From positions 62,001 through 126,000 of the forward strand of contig NZ_NPKH01000014.1 in assembly GCF_002284535.1 (NCBI RefSeq): 64,000 nt of DNA. The letters are read 5' to 3'. Position 1 is the stretch's first letter. Every line of letters starts with the position of its first letter. Made by a program: the position numbers and the translations under genes. The stretch is from Mesorhizobium wenxiniae (GTDB lineage: Bacteria; Pseudomonadota; Alphaproteobacteria; Rhizobiales; Rhizobiaceae). The notes beneath the pieces are model-generated. The model searched no databases, was not told the origin of the DNA, and worked only from the letters and a program-made list of their open reading frames with translations. Below, one piece after another: positions 36,228 to 45,014 of the stretch.

Positions 36228-37196
36228 CTACTGGCTTTGGCGCCGGTATTCACCAGGCGGCAGTCCGACCACGCGGTTGAAAAGCCGGCTGAATGAGGCC
36301 GTATCCCGGTATCCGACCTGGTAACATATTTCCGAAATGCCGAGTTTGGTGCTTTCAAGAAGTCTTTTCGCGGCCTCAAGGCGCCGGTCTTGAATCCATC
36401 GGCCAGGAGTGGTGTGCAATTCATCGGAAAACCGGCGCGCCAGCGTTCGCGGCGACAGGCCGAGTTGCGCTCCAAGGAAGGCAAGGTCGAGCGCTCCGAG
36501 CTGTTTTCTGGATAAGGCTTCGAGCTGGTCGCGGAACGGCTCTTGCGTGGGCAGCAGATCGGTGAGCGGGAACTCGTAGGGCGTCTGGATCTGCCGCGAC
36601 GGCGGCAGCACCAGCAATTTGTGGACCAGGCGCTCCTCCCTGGCGAAACCAAGATCCCGCAGAAGCGCCTTGCCGAGCTCCAAGCCTGAAAAACCGCCGC
36701 CGCAAGTGTAGATCCGTCCGTTCCCGATCAGCACACGTGACGCGTCCCAACGCACCTTCGGAAAGCGGCGCTGAGCATCGGTCTTCAGCCACCAGGAGAT
36801 CGTCGCGCGCTTTCTGTCGAGAAGACCGGCGTCTGCCAGGAAGTAACCGGCCCCGCAATGCGCGGCGATGATGGCGCCGTCGCGTTGCGCGCTTGCGATA
36901 AGCGGCGCGGCGTGGCGGCTCTCTTCCTCCAGCGCGGCAACAAGCTCCGGGATTTGCATGCCGGGCATGGCCAGCAGGACCAGCAGGTCCATGCGATGCG
37001 AGGGTTCGCGTCTGGTGTGAAAGGAAATTCCGGGCGTCGTCGCGGCGTCGGCCTGCCGCGCCACGAATTCGAAGGAAATCGCCGGCGCGCCGCGAATGGT
37101 GTTCACCAGCTCGAACATTTCGACAAGTGTCGCGGCGACGGCCGAATAGAAGGTCGACGGCAGCCAGATTACGGCGTGGACGGAACGATTGTCCAA
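36228..37196 (-). CDS. GlxA-type transcriptional regulator (DJ-1/PfpI + AraC)
   Basis: A 322-residue protein with an N-terminal DJ-1/PfpI-like domain (about 1-180, with the Cys elbow in IIAAHCGAGYFLADAG) and a C-terminal AraC/XylS double helix-turn-helix (LGLSPRTLARRFSDELHTTP and ISEICYQVGYRDTASFSRLF). Such regulators control small-molecule catabolic genes. Translation appears to begin at TTG 37196, because a full AAGGAGG lies four bases upstream and no ATG is available before the domain. It is divergent from a quinone oxidoreductase (170 bp), a likely target. Confidence 0.87.
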   Translation of the reverse strand: MDNRSVHAVIWLPSTFYSAVAATLVEMFELVNTIRGAPAISFEFVARQADAATTPGISFHTRREPSHRMDLLVLLAMPGMQIPELVAALEEESRHAAPLIASAQRDGAIIAAHCGAGYFLADAGLLDRKRATISWWLKTDAQRRFPKVRWDASRVLIGNGRIYTCGGGFSGLELGKALLRDLGFAREERLVHKLLVLPPSRQIQTPYEFPLTDLLPTQEPFRDQLEALSRKQLGALDLAFLGAQLGLSPRTLARRFSDELHTTPGRWIQDRRLEAAKRLLESTKLGISEICYQVGYRDTASFSRLFNRVVGLPPGEYRRQSQ

Positions 37197-37311
37197 GATG
37201 CCTCCTTTTGAACAGTTATGGCAAGATTAGCACATAGATTGTCAAATCTGCCAATTCCGATTTTTGCCAGCGAGCTTAGGTTCCGCGACACCGATGCAAA
37301 CATCGGTGCCT

Positions 37312-37348
37312 GCGATCTGGCCGCGTCCAGATTGCATGACCAGATCGC
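37312..37348. promoter_or_regulatory. Inverted repeat upstream of the quinone oxidoreductase
   Basis: Exact 9-bp arms GCGATCTGG (37312-37320) and CCAGATCGC (37340-37348) lie 18 bases before the oxidoreductase start, in the divergent region with the GlxA-type regulator. Either an operator or an mRNA stem near the ribosome site is possible. Confidence 0.4.
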
Positions 37349-37366
37349 CCGCTATTGGAGGCCGAG

Positions 37367-38359
37367 ATGAAAGCAATCGTGTTTGACGCAATCGGCTCGC
37401 CGCGGGACGTGCTCTATCTGCACGACGTACCCATGCCGCGAATTGGCGACGGCGAGGTTCTGGTCAGGATGGTTTCCGCCTCGGTCAACCCTGGCGACTT
37501 CCTGTTCATCCAGAACCTCTATCCCGAACCGAAGAAGCCGCATTTTCCCCACCAGATCGCCGGAAATCATGGCGCCGGCATTATCGATGCCGTGGGCGCG
37601 AACGTCGCTTTGAAACCGGGCACGCTTGTCGCGTTCAGCCACTACAATAGCTGGGCCGAATATGCGGCCGTTCCGGCCGAATGGCTGATCCCGCTACCGG
37701 CGGACTATCCGCTCGAACGCGCCGGACAGATGGTGAACCCCATCACCGCCTGGGACCTGCTGGCGGATTCCCGTGTGCAGCCTGGACAGTGGCTGGCCGT
37801 CACGGCCGGCTATTCATCGGTTTCGACGATGGTGATGCAGTTCGCCAAACGGCGCGGCATCAACGTGATCGCGCTCATGCGACGCTCTCACGACAGGCTG
37901 GACCTGAAGCGGCTTGGTGCCACCGCCACCCTCGATCTGTCGGATTTGAAGGTCGGCATCAGGGAAGCGGTCATGGACATGACCGGCGGCGCCGGGTTGA
38001 ACGGGATCATCGACAATGTCGGCGGACCCGCCAGTGGCGAATTGATCCGTACCCTCGCGATGGGCGGGCAGATGGTCATCAATGGCGGCATGAGCAGCGA
38101 GCGTTTCGAACTGCACAATTTCGACGTGCTGCTGAGCGGCGTCGAGATCAGGGCAAATATCTACCGCTACTTCTTTTCGCCGCCTGTCGAAGCCGACCGT
38201 CCGGTGTTGCGCGAGATTGTTGACATCTTCGGCCAACCCGATTTCCATATCTCTGTCGGCGGCATCCATCCGCTGGCGCAGTTCGAGCTCGCCGTGGCAA
38301 ACAGCCTGGATCGCGCCGATCTCGGAAAGCAGATTTTCAGGATGCAGCCCGGACCATGA
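37367..38359 (+). CDS. Zinc-independent alcohol dehydrogenase/quinone oxidoreductase
   Basis: A 330-residue medium-chain dehydrogenase/reductase with N-terminal GroES-like domain (PRIGDGEVLVRMVSASVNPG; GNHGAGIIDAVGANVALKPG) and Rossmann domain (TAGYSSVSTMVMQFAKRRG; GAGLNGIIDNVGG). It lacks the Cys cluster of structural-zinc alcohol dehydrogenases. The start at 37367 has GGAGG upstream. Its stop codon falls in the CATGATCC word of a family-D palindromic repeat, so the repeat forms its last codons. Confidence 0.85.
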   Translation: MKAIVFDAIGSPRDVLYLHDVPMPRIGDGEVLVRMVSASVNPGDFLFIQNLYPEPKKPHFPHQIAGNHGAGIIDAVGANVALKPGTLVAFSHYNSWAEYAAVPAEWLIPLPADYPLERAGQMVNPITAWDLLADSRVQPGQWLAVTAGYSSVSTMVMQFAKRRGINVIALMRRSHDRLDLKRLGATATLDLSDLKVGIREAVMDMTGGAGLNGIIDNVGGPASGELIRTLAMGGQMVINGGMSSERFELHNFDVLLSGVEIRANIYRYFFSPPVEADRPVLREIVDIFGQPDFHISVGGIHPLAQFELAVANSLDRADLGKQIFRMQPGP

Positions 38360-38424
38360 TCCCGAACCGAAGGTCAGCGAAGCAAAAAGTGGAACCGGTT
38401 TTCGGAAAGATCATGGTCAAACAA
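38354..38424. repeat. Palindromic repeat family D, copy 2
   Basis: CCATGATCCCGAAC at the left and CCGGTTTTCGGAAAGATCATGG at the right (listed as arms), with about 20 extra bases inside the loop compared with copy 1. It overlaps the stop codon of the preceding oxidoreductase. Confidence 0.8.
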
Positions 38425-38434
38425 CGAAAGAAGA

Positions 38435-38998
38435 TCACGACCCGATCCGTTTCGCCACTTCTTCCAGCCAGTGGTCGCGGATCCCCAGCGCTTCGAGGTG
38501 CTCCAGCGTGCTGAGCACGTAGTCCTCGTTCTTTCCCGACTGGCCGACGGCGCCGCGAACGACGGTCGCCGCATCGGCCGCATCGAGCGCACCGGCATAT
38601 TGCTCGTGGGTACGGTCGACGACATAGGCGACAGCCGAGACCGTCTCGCCCCCGTCCGTCTCGCCGCCACCCTTATCGCCGCCACCCTTATCGCCATTGT
38701 CGAGGCGAATGCTAAGCATGCGCTCGAGATAGACATTGGTGACCAGCTCGCGCTCACGCAGATAGGTGATGACCTCGTTGCGCAGATCGCCGGGGACGCG
38801 GAAGGCCAGCCCGATGCAGGAGCCGCCACGGTCGAGGCCGAGCACCAGGCCGGGCCGTTCGCGCGTGCCGCGATGCACGAAGGAGTAGACGCACAGCGAG
38901 CGGCGGTAGCCATGGAGGCGGGCGCGCCGCGTCTCGATATGCGCAAATCCCGGCCGCCAGATCAGCGAACCGTAGCCAAAAACCCAAAAATCGCCCAT
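38435..38998 (-). CDS. Gamma-glutamylcyclotransferase (ChaC-like)
   Basis: A 187-residue protein with the glycine loop FWVFGYGSLIWRPGF, HGYRRSLCVYS and GLVLGLDRGGSCIGLAFRV of ChaC-type gamma-glutamylcyclotransferases, which cleave glutathione to 5-oxoproline and Cys-Gly. A short in-frame tandem repeat codes for GDKGGG twice (DNGDKGGGDKGGGE), inserted in the loop before the VSAVAYVVDR strand. The start at 38998 opens directly on the core fold. It is divergent from the DUF2125 gene. Confidence 0.86.
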   Translation of the reverse strand: MGDFWVFGYGSLIWRPGFAHIETRRARLHGYRRSLCVYSFVHRGTRERPGLVLGLDRGGSCIGLAFRVPGDLRNEVITYLRERELVTNVYLERMLSIRLDNGDKGGGDKGGGETDGGETVSAVAYVVDRTHEQYAGALDAADAATVVRGAVGQSGKNEDYVLSTLEHLEALGIRDHWLEEVAKRIGS

Positions 38999-39117
38999 AT
39001 CACCAAGCCTGTTGCAGCACCGCACTGGAATCGGTGTTTTTCGATCCTCCTCCGTCTATCTGATGTTGCCGGAAACGACAGTCCCCTCTGCAACACGCGC
39101 CAACGAAGAGCCGCAGC

Positions 39118-40116
39118 ATGACGTCAAATGACGAACGCCCGCCGAATTTTCTCCGCCGGCTGCTCTGGCTCGGCGCTTTCATCGTCGTGCTGTTCGGCCT
39201 CTACAGCGCCGGCTGGTTCTACCTGGCAGGCAAGGTCAAGAGCGAAGCCGGCAAAGCGGTGACCGAGCTCAACGGCAATGGCATCGAGGCGGACTGCGCC
39301 AATCTGACGGTCAGCGGCTATCCCTCGAGCTTCGCAGTTTCCTGCGACAGTCTGGCTTACCAGGACGACACAAGGAACGTCGCCGCCTCGCTCGGCAGCC
39401 TCCACGCGGCTACGCATATCACCCAGATCCTGTCGCCTGGCGTCGACCTGCGGGGACCGCTCAGGACCTCCGTGCCGGGGATGGCGCCGCTATGGATCGA
39501 CTGGGATACTCTGCGAGCGAACGTGAAACTGTCCTGGCCGCTGCCCCGGCGCGTTTCACTGGAGGCGGAGAGCCTGTCTGCCCAGACCGATCCGGCGGAT
39601 GGCACAGACCCGGTCGAGCTGTTCAGCGCCGGGACAGCGGCCGGACAATTGCGTCCGAACGGACAGGACATCGACTATGCCGGGAGTTTTACCGATCTCG
39701 AAATCGACCCCGATGCCATCGATGGTCGCGTGCTGCCGCCGCTCGACGGCAGTGGCGACGTGACGCTGAAGAACGGCGCGGCGCTGATCAAGACACAAAC
39801 AAAGAGCCTGCGCGGCCAGGCAGTCGATATCGGCAAGCTCGATCTGTCGTCGGGGACCGCGCGCGTCACCGTTTCAGGACCGGTTTCGATCGATGCCGAC
39901 GGGCTGATCGACGCCGATCTGATGATCAAACTCAGCGACCCGAAGGCCGTGGCGGCAATCCTCGGCAAGGCCATTCCCGAGCAGAAGAGCCAGATCAAAA
40001 CAGGCTTTGCCGGGCTGGCGCTGCTAGGCAACGAACCGTCGATGCCGCTCAAGGTCGTCAAGGGCAAGGCCTCGCTCGGTTTTATCCCGCTGGGCAGGAT
40101 CAAGCCGGTCGATTAG
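39118..40116 (+). CDS. DUF2125 family exported protein
   Basis: This 332-residue protein has an N-terminal membrane anchor or uncleaved signal (LLWLGAFIVVLFGLYSAGWF) and a large periplasmic domain beginning GIEADCANLTVSGYPSSF and SCDSLAYQDD, characteristic of alphaproteobacterial DUF2125 proteins. Function unknown. A sugar kinase follows 54 bases later on the same strand, with half of a family-D repeat in the gap. Confidence 0.82.
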   Translation: MTSNDERPPNFLRRLLWLGAFIVVLFGLYSAGWFYLAGKVKSEAGKAVTELNGNGIEADCANLTVSGYPSSFAVSCDSLAYQDDTRNVAASLGSLHAATHITQILSPGVDLRGPLRTSVPGMAPLWIDWDTLRANVKLSWPLPRRVSLEAESLSAQTDPADGTDPVELFSAGTAAGQLRPNGQDIDYAGSFTDLEIDPDAIDGRVLPPLDGSGDVTLKNGAALIKTQTKSLRGQAVDIGKLDLSSGTARVTVSGPVSIDADGLIDADLMIKLSDPKAVAAILGKAIPEQKSQIKTGFAGLALLGNEPSMPLKVVKGKASLGFIPLGRIKPVD

Positions 40117-40137
40117 ACCAAGATTGCGAACCTCCAG

Positions 40138-40165
40138 TTCGGAAAAGATCATGGTCAAACAGGAA
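40138..40165. repeat. Palindromic repeat family D, half copy
   Basis: TTCGGAAAAGATCATGGTCA is the right half of the family-D element; the left CATGATCCCG arm is missing. It ends directly before the ribosome-site region of the sugar-kinase gene. Confidence 0.65.
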
Positions 40166-40170
40166 GATAG

Positions 40171-41094
40171 ATGGACCGCCCAGTGAAGCTCCTGAGTGTT
40201 GGCGCGCTGACGCTCGACACGATCCTACGCGTCGACACGCTTCCGACACGTCAGGGCAAGTTCATCGCGGCCGACGGCGTCCAGATCGCCTCGGGCATGG
40301 CTTCGAGCGCGGCCTGCGCCGCACGCCGCCTCGGCGCGGACGTATCGCTGTGGGCAAGCGCGGGAGACGACCCCGTCGGCGATCAGCTGGTCGCCGGGAT
40401 CGAGGCCGAAGGCGTCGATTGCAGCTTTGTCCGGCGCGTCACCGGCGCGCGTTCGGCACTGTCGGCCATCTTGGTCGATACGCATGGCGAGCGCATCATC
40501 GTTCCTTTTTATGACAAGCTCGCCCAGGCCGCCCCCGAGGCGCTCCCCTCTCAAGACCTCACCGCATTCGACGCCGTCCTGGTCGACGTACGCTGGCCGG
40601 GCGCAGCAGCTCTGGCCATGACGGCGGCGCGCGCAATCGGCCGTCCAGCCATACTGGACGCCGACACCGCGCCACGGGACGTGCTGGAACGTCTGTTTCC
40701 GCTCGCCTCGCACATCGTCGCGTCGGAACCAGCGGCATTCATCCTCTGCCGCGAGGAGCAAGGCCCGCAAGAGGCCTGTGAAGCGTTGGCCGGACGCACC
40801 GACGCATTCGTAGCGGTGACGGGCGGCTCGGCAGGAAGCTGGTGGTTCGACCGCTCGGTCGCGTCCGTGCGCCATGTCGCGGCGCCAAGGATCAAGGCAG
40901 TGGACACGCTTGCCGCCGGCGACGTGTTTCACGGCGCCTTTGCCGTTGGTTTGGCGGAAGCCATGCCGATCGAACAGGCCCTGCGCTTTGCCAGCGCCGC
41001 CGCCGCGCTCAAATGCCTGCGTTTCGGCGGCAGGCTGGGCGCGCCGGACAGGGCCGAGACGCTGGCGATGATGGCCGCCCACTGGCCGGCCTGA
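40171..41094 (+). CDS. PfkB-family sugar kinase
   Basis: A 307-residue ribokinase-like protein with N-terminal substrate signature GKFIAADGVQIASGMASSAA and C-terminal catalytic signature DTLAAGDVFHGAFAVGLAE, in which GAGD is AAGD with the base Asp kept. It phosphorylates a sugar or nucleoside; specificity cannot be read. A palindromic element (41146-41193) follows and abuts the convergent tyrC gene. Confidence 0.85.
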   Translation: MDRPVKLLSVGALTLDTILRVDTLPTRQGKFIAADGVQIASGMASSAACAARRLGADVSLWASAGDDPVGDQLVAGIEAEGVDCSFVRRVTGARSALSAILVDTHGERIIVPFYDKLAQAAPEALPSQDLTAFDAVLVDVRWPGAAALAMTAARAIGRPAILDADTAPRDVLERLFPLASHIVASEPAAFILCREEQGPQEACEALAGRTDAFVAVTGGSAGSWWFDRSVASVRHVAAPRIKAVDTLAAGDVFHGAFAVGLAEAMPIEQALRFASAAAALKCLRFGGRLGAPDRAETLAMMAAHWPA

Positions 41095-41145
41095 GACAGC
41101 GGCGGGCTTTCAAATCGAATCGTACCGCCGCTCTGCCTTTTGTTT

Positions 41146-41193
41146 GAGCATCGGATTTCCCAAAATCGGTACCCACATTTGGGTCCGATGCTC
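41146..41193. repeat. Palindromic repeat family F
   Basis: GAGCATCGGATTTCCCAAA and TTTGGGTCCGATGCTC pair around CGGTACCCACA, between two convergent genes; it touches the stop codon of the prephenate dehydrogenase gene and could serve as a shared transcript end. Confidence 0.7.
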
Positions 41194-42128
41194 TATCCCT
41201 TGGATGGGTGCTCGACCGCCTGCCGGCCAAAGTCCGGTACGTCGATGTCCTGGCCGGCCTCGATGATCGAGCGGCGGACGGCGCGGGTGCGGGTGAACAG
41301 GTCGAACAGCTTTTCGCCGTCGCCCCAGCGGATCGCCCGCTGCAGCGAGGCCAGATCTTCCGAGAACCGCGCCAGCATTTCGAGAATGGCATCCTTGTTG
41401 TGCAGGCAGACATCCCGCCACATGGTCGGGTCGGAAGCGGCAAGGCGCGTGAAGTCACGAAAGCCGGAGGCCGAATATTTGATGACCTCGGACTTGGTGA
41501 CCGACTGCAGATCGTCGGCGGTGCCGACGATGTTGTAGGCAATGATGTGCGGCAGATGCGAGACGATGGCCAGTGTCATGTCGTGATGCTGGGAATCCAT
41601 CGTATCGATGTTGGAGCCGCAGCGGCGCCAGAATTCCGAGAGTCTTTCCAGCGCCTCGGGATCGGTGCCGGGCAACGGCGTGAAAATGCACCAGCGATTC
41701 TCGAACAGTTCGGCAAAGCCTGCATCCGGACCCGATTTTTCGGTGCCCGCCAACGGATGGCCGGGAATGAAATGCACACCATCAGGCACATGCGGCTGCA
41801 TCTGCGCGATGACCGACGCCTTGGTCGAGCCGACATCGGTGAGGATGGCGCCCTGCTTCAGCGCCGGTGCGATTTCCTCGGCGACCTCGCCCGAAGCGCC
41901 GACCGGCACCGAAACGATGACCAGGTCTGCATCGCGGACCGCCTCTTTGGCGTCCACAGTGTAGGAGGAGCCGAGACCGAGTTCGCTTGCCCGTGCCAGC
42001 GTCGTTTCGCTGCGTGTCGAGATAGCGACGTGGCGGGCAAGACCTTCGCGGCGGATGATGCGGGCCAGCGACGAGCCGATCAGGCCGATGCCGACCAGCG
42101 CGATCTTTTCGAACATCGGTGATGTCAT
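41193..42128 (-). CDS. tyrC: Prephenate/arogenate dehydrogenase
   Basis: A 311-residue NAD(P)-dependent enzyme of tyrosine synthesis with N-terminal Rossmann fold (KIALVGIGLIGSSLARIIRR), the middle block LTDVGSTKASVIAQM, the catalytic-His region FIPGHPLAGTEKSGP and the helical dimerisation domain. No chorismate mutase or ACT domain is fused. It begins four bases after the hisC stop, so the two genes form an operon that also makes the aminotransferase needed for this pathway. Confidence 0.93.
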   Translation of the reverse strand: MTSPMFEKIALVGIGLIGSSLARIIRREGLARHVAISTRSETTLARASELGLGSSYTVDAKEAVRDADLVIVSVPVGASGEVAEEIAPALKQGAILTDVGSTKASVIAQMQPHVPDGVHFIPGHPLAGTEKSGPDAGFAELFENRWCIFTPLPGTDPEALERLSEFWRRCGSNIDTMDSQHHDMTLAIVSHLPHIIAYNIVGTADDLQSVTKSEVIKYSASGFRDFTRLAASDPTMWRDVCLHNKDAILEMLARFSEDLASLQRAIRWGDGEKLFDLFTRTRAVRRSIIEAGQDIDVPDFGRQAVEHPSKG

Positions 42129-42132
42129 TGTC

Positions 42133-43242
42133 TCAGCTTTTCAGAAATGTCGTGAGCGCGGCGACAACGCCGCGATTGGCCTCTTCGGTGCCAATGCTCA
42201 TGCGCAGTGCATTCGGGAACCCGTAGCCGGAAACGCGCCGCAATATGTAGCCGCGCGCTGAGAGGTAGTCGTCCGCAGCCGCCGCCGAATGCTTTTGGTC
42301 TTCGGGAAAGTGGATGAGCACGAAATTGCCGACGCTCGGCGTCAGCCGCAGTCCGAGCTTGGTCAACTCCTCGCTCACCCATCGCAGCCAGGTCTCGTTA
42401 TGCGCCACGCTGCGCTCGACATGGGCGCGGTCGCGGATCGCGGCAATGCCGGCCTCGATCGCCGTCGCGTTGACGTTGAAGGGACCTCGCACGCGGTTAA
42501 TCGCGTCGATGATATGCATCGGCGCGTACATCCAGCCGATCCGCGCGCCGCCGAGGCCGAGCTTGGAGAAGGTGCGGGTCATGACCACGTTTTCCGCGCC
42601 AGCCACCAGTTCGACGCCGGCTTCATAGTCGTTGCGGCGGACATATTCGGCATAGGCGCCATCCAGCACCAGAAGCACATTTCGAGGCAGGCCGGCATGC
42701 AAGCGGCGCACCTCCTGGAACGGCAAATAGGTGCCGGTCGGGTTGTTCGGATTGGCGAGGAAGATGATTCTGGTCCGCGGCGTTACGGCGGCGAGGATCG
42801 CATCGACGTCGGCGCGCTCATTGGTTTCCTTGACAGACACCGGGACAGCGCCAGCCGACTGGATGTAGATCTTGTAGACCATGAAGCCGTGTTCGGTGAT
42901 AACGGCTTCATCGCCGGGCGCGAGATAGGTCTGCGCAAGCAGGCCCAGAATCTCGTCGGAACCATTGGAACAGACGATGTTCGCCGGGTTGAGGCCATGC
43001 ACCTCGGCGATCGCCTCCCGCAGGCGCCTGGCGGTGCCGTCGGGATATATGTCGAGTTTGGCTGCGACGTCGCGCGCGGCCTCTATCGCCTTCGGAGAGG
43101 GGCCGAGCGGGTTCTCGTTCGACGACAATTTATGGATAGTGGCAACGCCGGCCGGCGCCGTGCTCCTGCCCGGCACATAGGCTTCTATGTCCATGATCCC
43201 CGCGCGGGGCGTTGGACGTGCCTGATCCGATGGCTGGTTCAT
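42133..43242 (-). CDS. hisC: Histidinol-phosphate/aromatic aminotransferase
   Basis: This 369-residue fold-type I aminotransferase has the PLP Lys in [32 protein letters not shown] for the cofactor, and the N-terminal [15 protein letters not shown]. HisC enzymes convert imidazole-acetol phosphate and often also prephenate or hydroxyphenylpyruvate. Its position before tyrC suggests a role in aromatic amino acids as well as, or instead of, histidine. Confidence 0.92.
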   Translation of the reverse strand: MNQPSDQARPTPRAGIMDIEAYVPGRSTAPAGVATIHKLSSNENPLGPSPKAIEAARDVAAKLDIYPDGTARRLREAIAEVHGLNPANIVCSNGSDEILGLLAQTYLAPGDEAVITEHGFMVYKIYIQSAGAVPVSVKETNERADVDAILAAVTPRTRIIFLANPNNPTGTYLPFQEVRRLHAGLPRNVLLVLDGAYAEYVRRNDYEAGVELVAGAENVVMTRTFSKLGLGGARIGWMYAPMHIIDAINRVRGPFNVNATAIEAGIAAIRDRAHVERSVAHNETWLRWVSEELTKLGLRLTPSVGNFVLIHFPEDQKHSAAAADDYLSARGYILRRVSGYGFPNALRMSIGTEEANRGVVAALTTFLKS

Positions 43243-43272
43243 ATTGCAAAAATCCGTCGAGAACGTTTCCGC

Positions 43273-43346
43273 CTAGTGTGATGGATTTGGAGTTCCTGCC
43301 ATTTTGGTGGCATCAGCGCTCAGGAACTTCAAATCCAGCACACTAG
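43273..43346. repeat. Palindromic repeat family B, copy 2
   Basis: CTAGTGTG at the left and CACACTAG at the right, inner arms GGATTTGGAGTTCCTG and CAGGAACTTCAAATCC. Same element as 19146-19220. Confidence 0.8.
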
Positions 43347-43359
43347 AATTCATTGGTTG

Positions 43360-43431
43360 CTAGTGTGGCGAATCCGAAATTCGCCCACTGCGCTGCTCCA
43401 ACGCGATGCGAATTTCGGATTCGCCACACTA
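43360..43431. repeat. Palindromic repeat family A, copy 2
   Basis: TAGTGTGGCGAATCCGAAAT and ATTTCGGATTCGCCACACTA are complementary 20-base arms. The inner words match 19057-19133, but the outer arms carry the TAGTGTG ends otherwise seen in family B. Confidence 0.8.
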
Positions 43432-43542
43432 AAAGCCGCAGCGGAAATACAAGCCGTGGCCCGGAATGTCGAGACCGTCAATTATGGGTGAGCGACTGGC
43501 CGTTGACGCCGAGGCGCGCCGGTCCTAGAAGAAAGGCGAAAT

Positions 43543-43599
43543 CCCGTGGTGATTTGGCCGGTCGGCTTGCAGCCACGTTAAACAACTCGCTAAAGGGCC
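43543..43599 (+). ncRNA. SAM-II riboswitch
   Basis: CGTGG (43545-43549) pairs with CCACG (43573-43577); between them GTGATTTGGCC and GCTTGCAG follow the class II S-adenosylmethionine aptamer. The downstream TTAAACAACTCGCTAAAGGGCC gives the conserved GCTAAAG and a GGCC (43596-43599) that forms the pseudoknot with GGCC 43556-43559. SAM-II aptamers are known before metX/metA in Rhizobiales. A terminator follows directly, so SAM should cut transcription of metX. Confidence 0.93.
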
Positions 43600-43612
43600 G
43601 TTTGCATTCTGT

Positions 43613-43645
43613 AACCGGCTTTGCGAAGGCAATGCCGGTTTTTGT
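43613..43645 (+). terminator. Intrinsic terminator of the SAM-II leader
   Basis: AACCGGC-TTTGC-GAAG-GCAAT-GCCGGTT followed by TTTGTTGT is a strong terminator 14 bases after the aptamer and about 85 bases before metX. It is the natural expression platform of the riboswitch. Confidence 0.8.
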
Positions 43646-43668
43646 TGTCCGTTGCCGGCCGGACAACC

Positions 43669-43710
43669 GCATCGCCCGAAAATCGGAATCGATTTTCGGA
43701 AAGCGCGATG
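43669..43710. repeat. Palindromic repeat family C, copy 1
   Basis: GCATCGCCCGAAAATCG and CGATTTTCGGAAAGCGCGATG form an imperfect dyad. A second copy lies at 49508-49549. It is inserted between the riboswitch terminator and the metX ribosome site. Confidence 0.75.
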
Positions 43711-43729
43711 GGTAATATAAGAGGATGCG

Positions 43730-44899
43730 ATGGTCGCGCTGCGCACTAAAAGAACCAACAACGAGGCCGACCAACCGTCGAGCCGGGTGTTGCGTTTCGG
43801 TGCCGACAAGCCGCTCAAGCTCGACGCCGGCACGCTGCTGTCACCGTTCCAGATCGCCTACAAGACCTACGGCACGCTCAACGACGCCCGCTCCAACGCC
43901 ATCCTCGTCTGCCATGCGCTGACCGGCGACCAGCATGTCGCCAGCACCAATCCGGTGACCGGCAAGCCGGGCTGGTGGGAAGTGCTGATCGGCCCCGGCA
44001 AGATCATCGACACCAGCCGCTTCTTCGTAATCTGCTCAAACGTCATCGGCGGCTGTCTCGGCTCGACCGGCCCCGCCTCGACCAATCCAGCCACCGGCAA
44101 GCCCTACGGGCTCGACCTGCCGATCATCACCATCCGCGACATGGTGCGGGCGCAGTTGATGCTGGTCGACCATTTCGGCATCGAAAAACTGTTCTCAGTG
44201 CTCGGCGGCTCGATGGGCGGCATGCAGGTGCTGCAATGGGCGTCGAGCTATCCGGAGCGCGTTTTCTCAGCGCTGCCGATCGCCACCGGCGCGCGCCATT
44301 CCTCGCAGAACATCGCCTTCCATGAGGTCGGCCGGCAAGCGGTGATGGCCGATCCGGACTGGCATGGCGGCAAATATTTCGAGCAGGGCAAGCGCCCGGA
44401 AAAGGGACTGGCCGTGGCGCGCATGGCCGCTCACATCACCTACCTGTCTGAAGCGGCCCTGCACCGGAAGTTTGGCCGCAATTTGCAGGACCGTGAAGCG
44501 CTCACCTTCGGTTTCGACGCCGACTTCCAGATCGAGAGCTATCTGCGCCATCAGGGCATGACCTTCGTCGACCGCTTCGACGCCAACTCCTATCTCTACA
44601 TGACCCGGGCGATGGACTATTTCGACCTTGCCGCCGATCATGGCGGCCGGCTGGCCGACGCATTCGCCGGCACCAAGACCCGTTTCTGCCTGGTCTCCTT
44701 CACCAGCGACTGGCTGTTCCCGACCGAGGAGAGCCGCTCGGTCGTTCATGCGCTGAACGCCGCCGGCGCCTCGGTGTCCTTCGTCGAGATCGAGACCGAT
44801 CGTGGCCACGACGCCTTCCTGCTCGACGAGCCGGAGCTGTTCGCCGCCATCAACGGCTTCATCGCCTCGGCGGCTCGCGCCAGGGAGCTCAGCGCATGA
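43730..44899 (+). CDS. metX: Homoserine O-acetyltransferase
   Basis: This 389-residue alpha/beta-hydrolase-fold enzyme activates homoserine for methionine synthesis. The nucleophile elbow is LGGSMGGMQ (catalytic Ser), the Asp is in [11 protein letters not shown] and the His in [20 protein letters not shown] is the conserved opening block. AGAGGA precedes ATG 43730. It is controlled by the SAM-II riboswitch upstream and followed by metW, its usual partner. Its last two codons and stop lie in a palindromic repeat. Confidence 0.96.
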   Translation: MVALRTKRTNNEADQPSSRVLRFGADKPLKLDAGTLLSPFQIAYKTYGTLNDARSNAILVCHALTGDQHVASTNPVTGKPGWWEVLIGPGKIIDTSRFFVICSNVIGGCLGSTGPASTNPATGKPYGLDLPIITIRDMVRAQLMLVDHFGIEKLFSVLGGSMGGMQVLQWASSYPERVFSALPIATGARHSSQNIAFHEVGRQAVMADPDWHGGKYFEQGKRPEKGLAVARMAAHITYLSEAALHRKFGRNLQDREALTFGFDADFQIESYLRHQGMTFVDRFDANSYLYMTRAMDYFDLAADHGGRLADAFAGTKTRFCLVSFTSDWLFPTEESRSVVHALNAAGASVSFVEIETDRGHDAFLLDEPELFAAINGFIASAARARELSA

Positions 44900-45001
44900 C
44901 CCGTGAAGATTGCAGGCTTTCGGGACCAGCATCATGCGCCAGGCATCAGCGCATGACCCCGAAAAGTTGCAGACTTTTCGGACCGGGACCATGCGCTAGG
45001 C
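44891..45001. repeat. Two tandem palindromic repeats between metX and metW
   Basis: Two copies of about 54 bp, each starting AGCGCATGACCC and ending CATGCGC-AGGC, follow one another at 44891-44944 and 44948-45001; the second has arms CCGAAAAGT and ACTTTTCGG. The first supplies the final codons and stop of metX. Confidence 0.8.
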
Positions 45002-45014
45002 AAAAGGCGAGATC

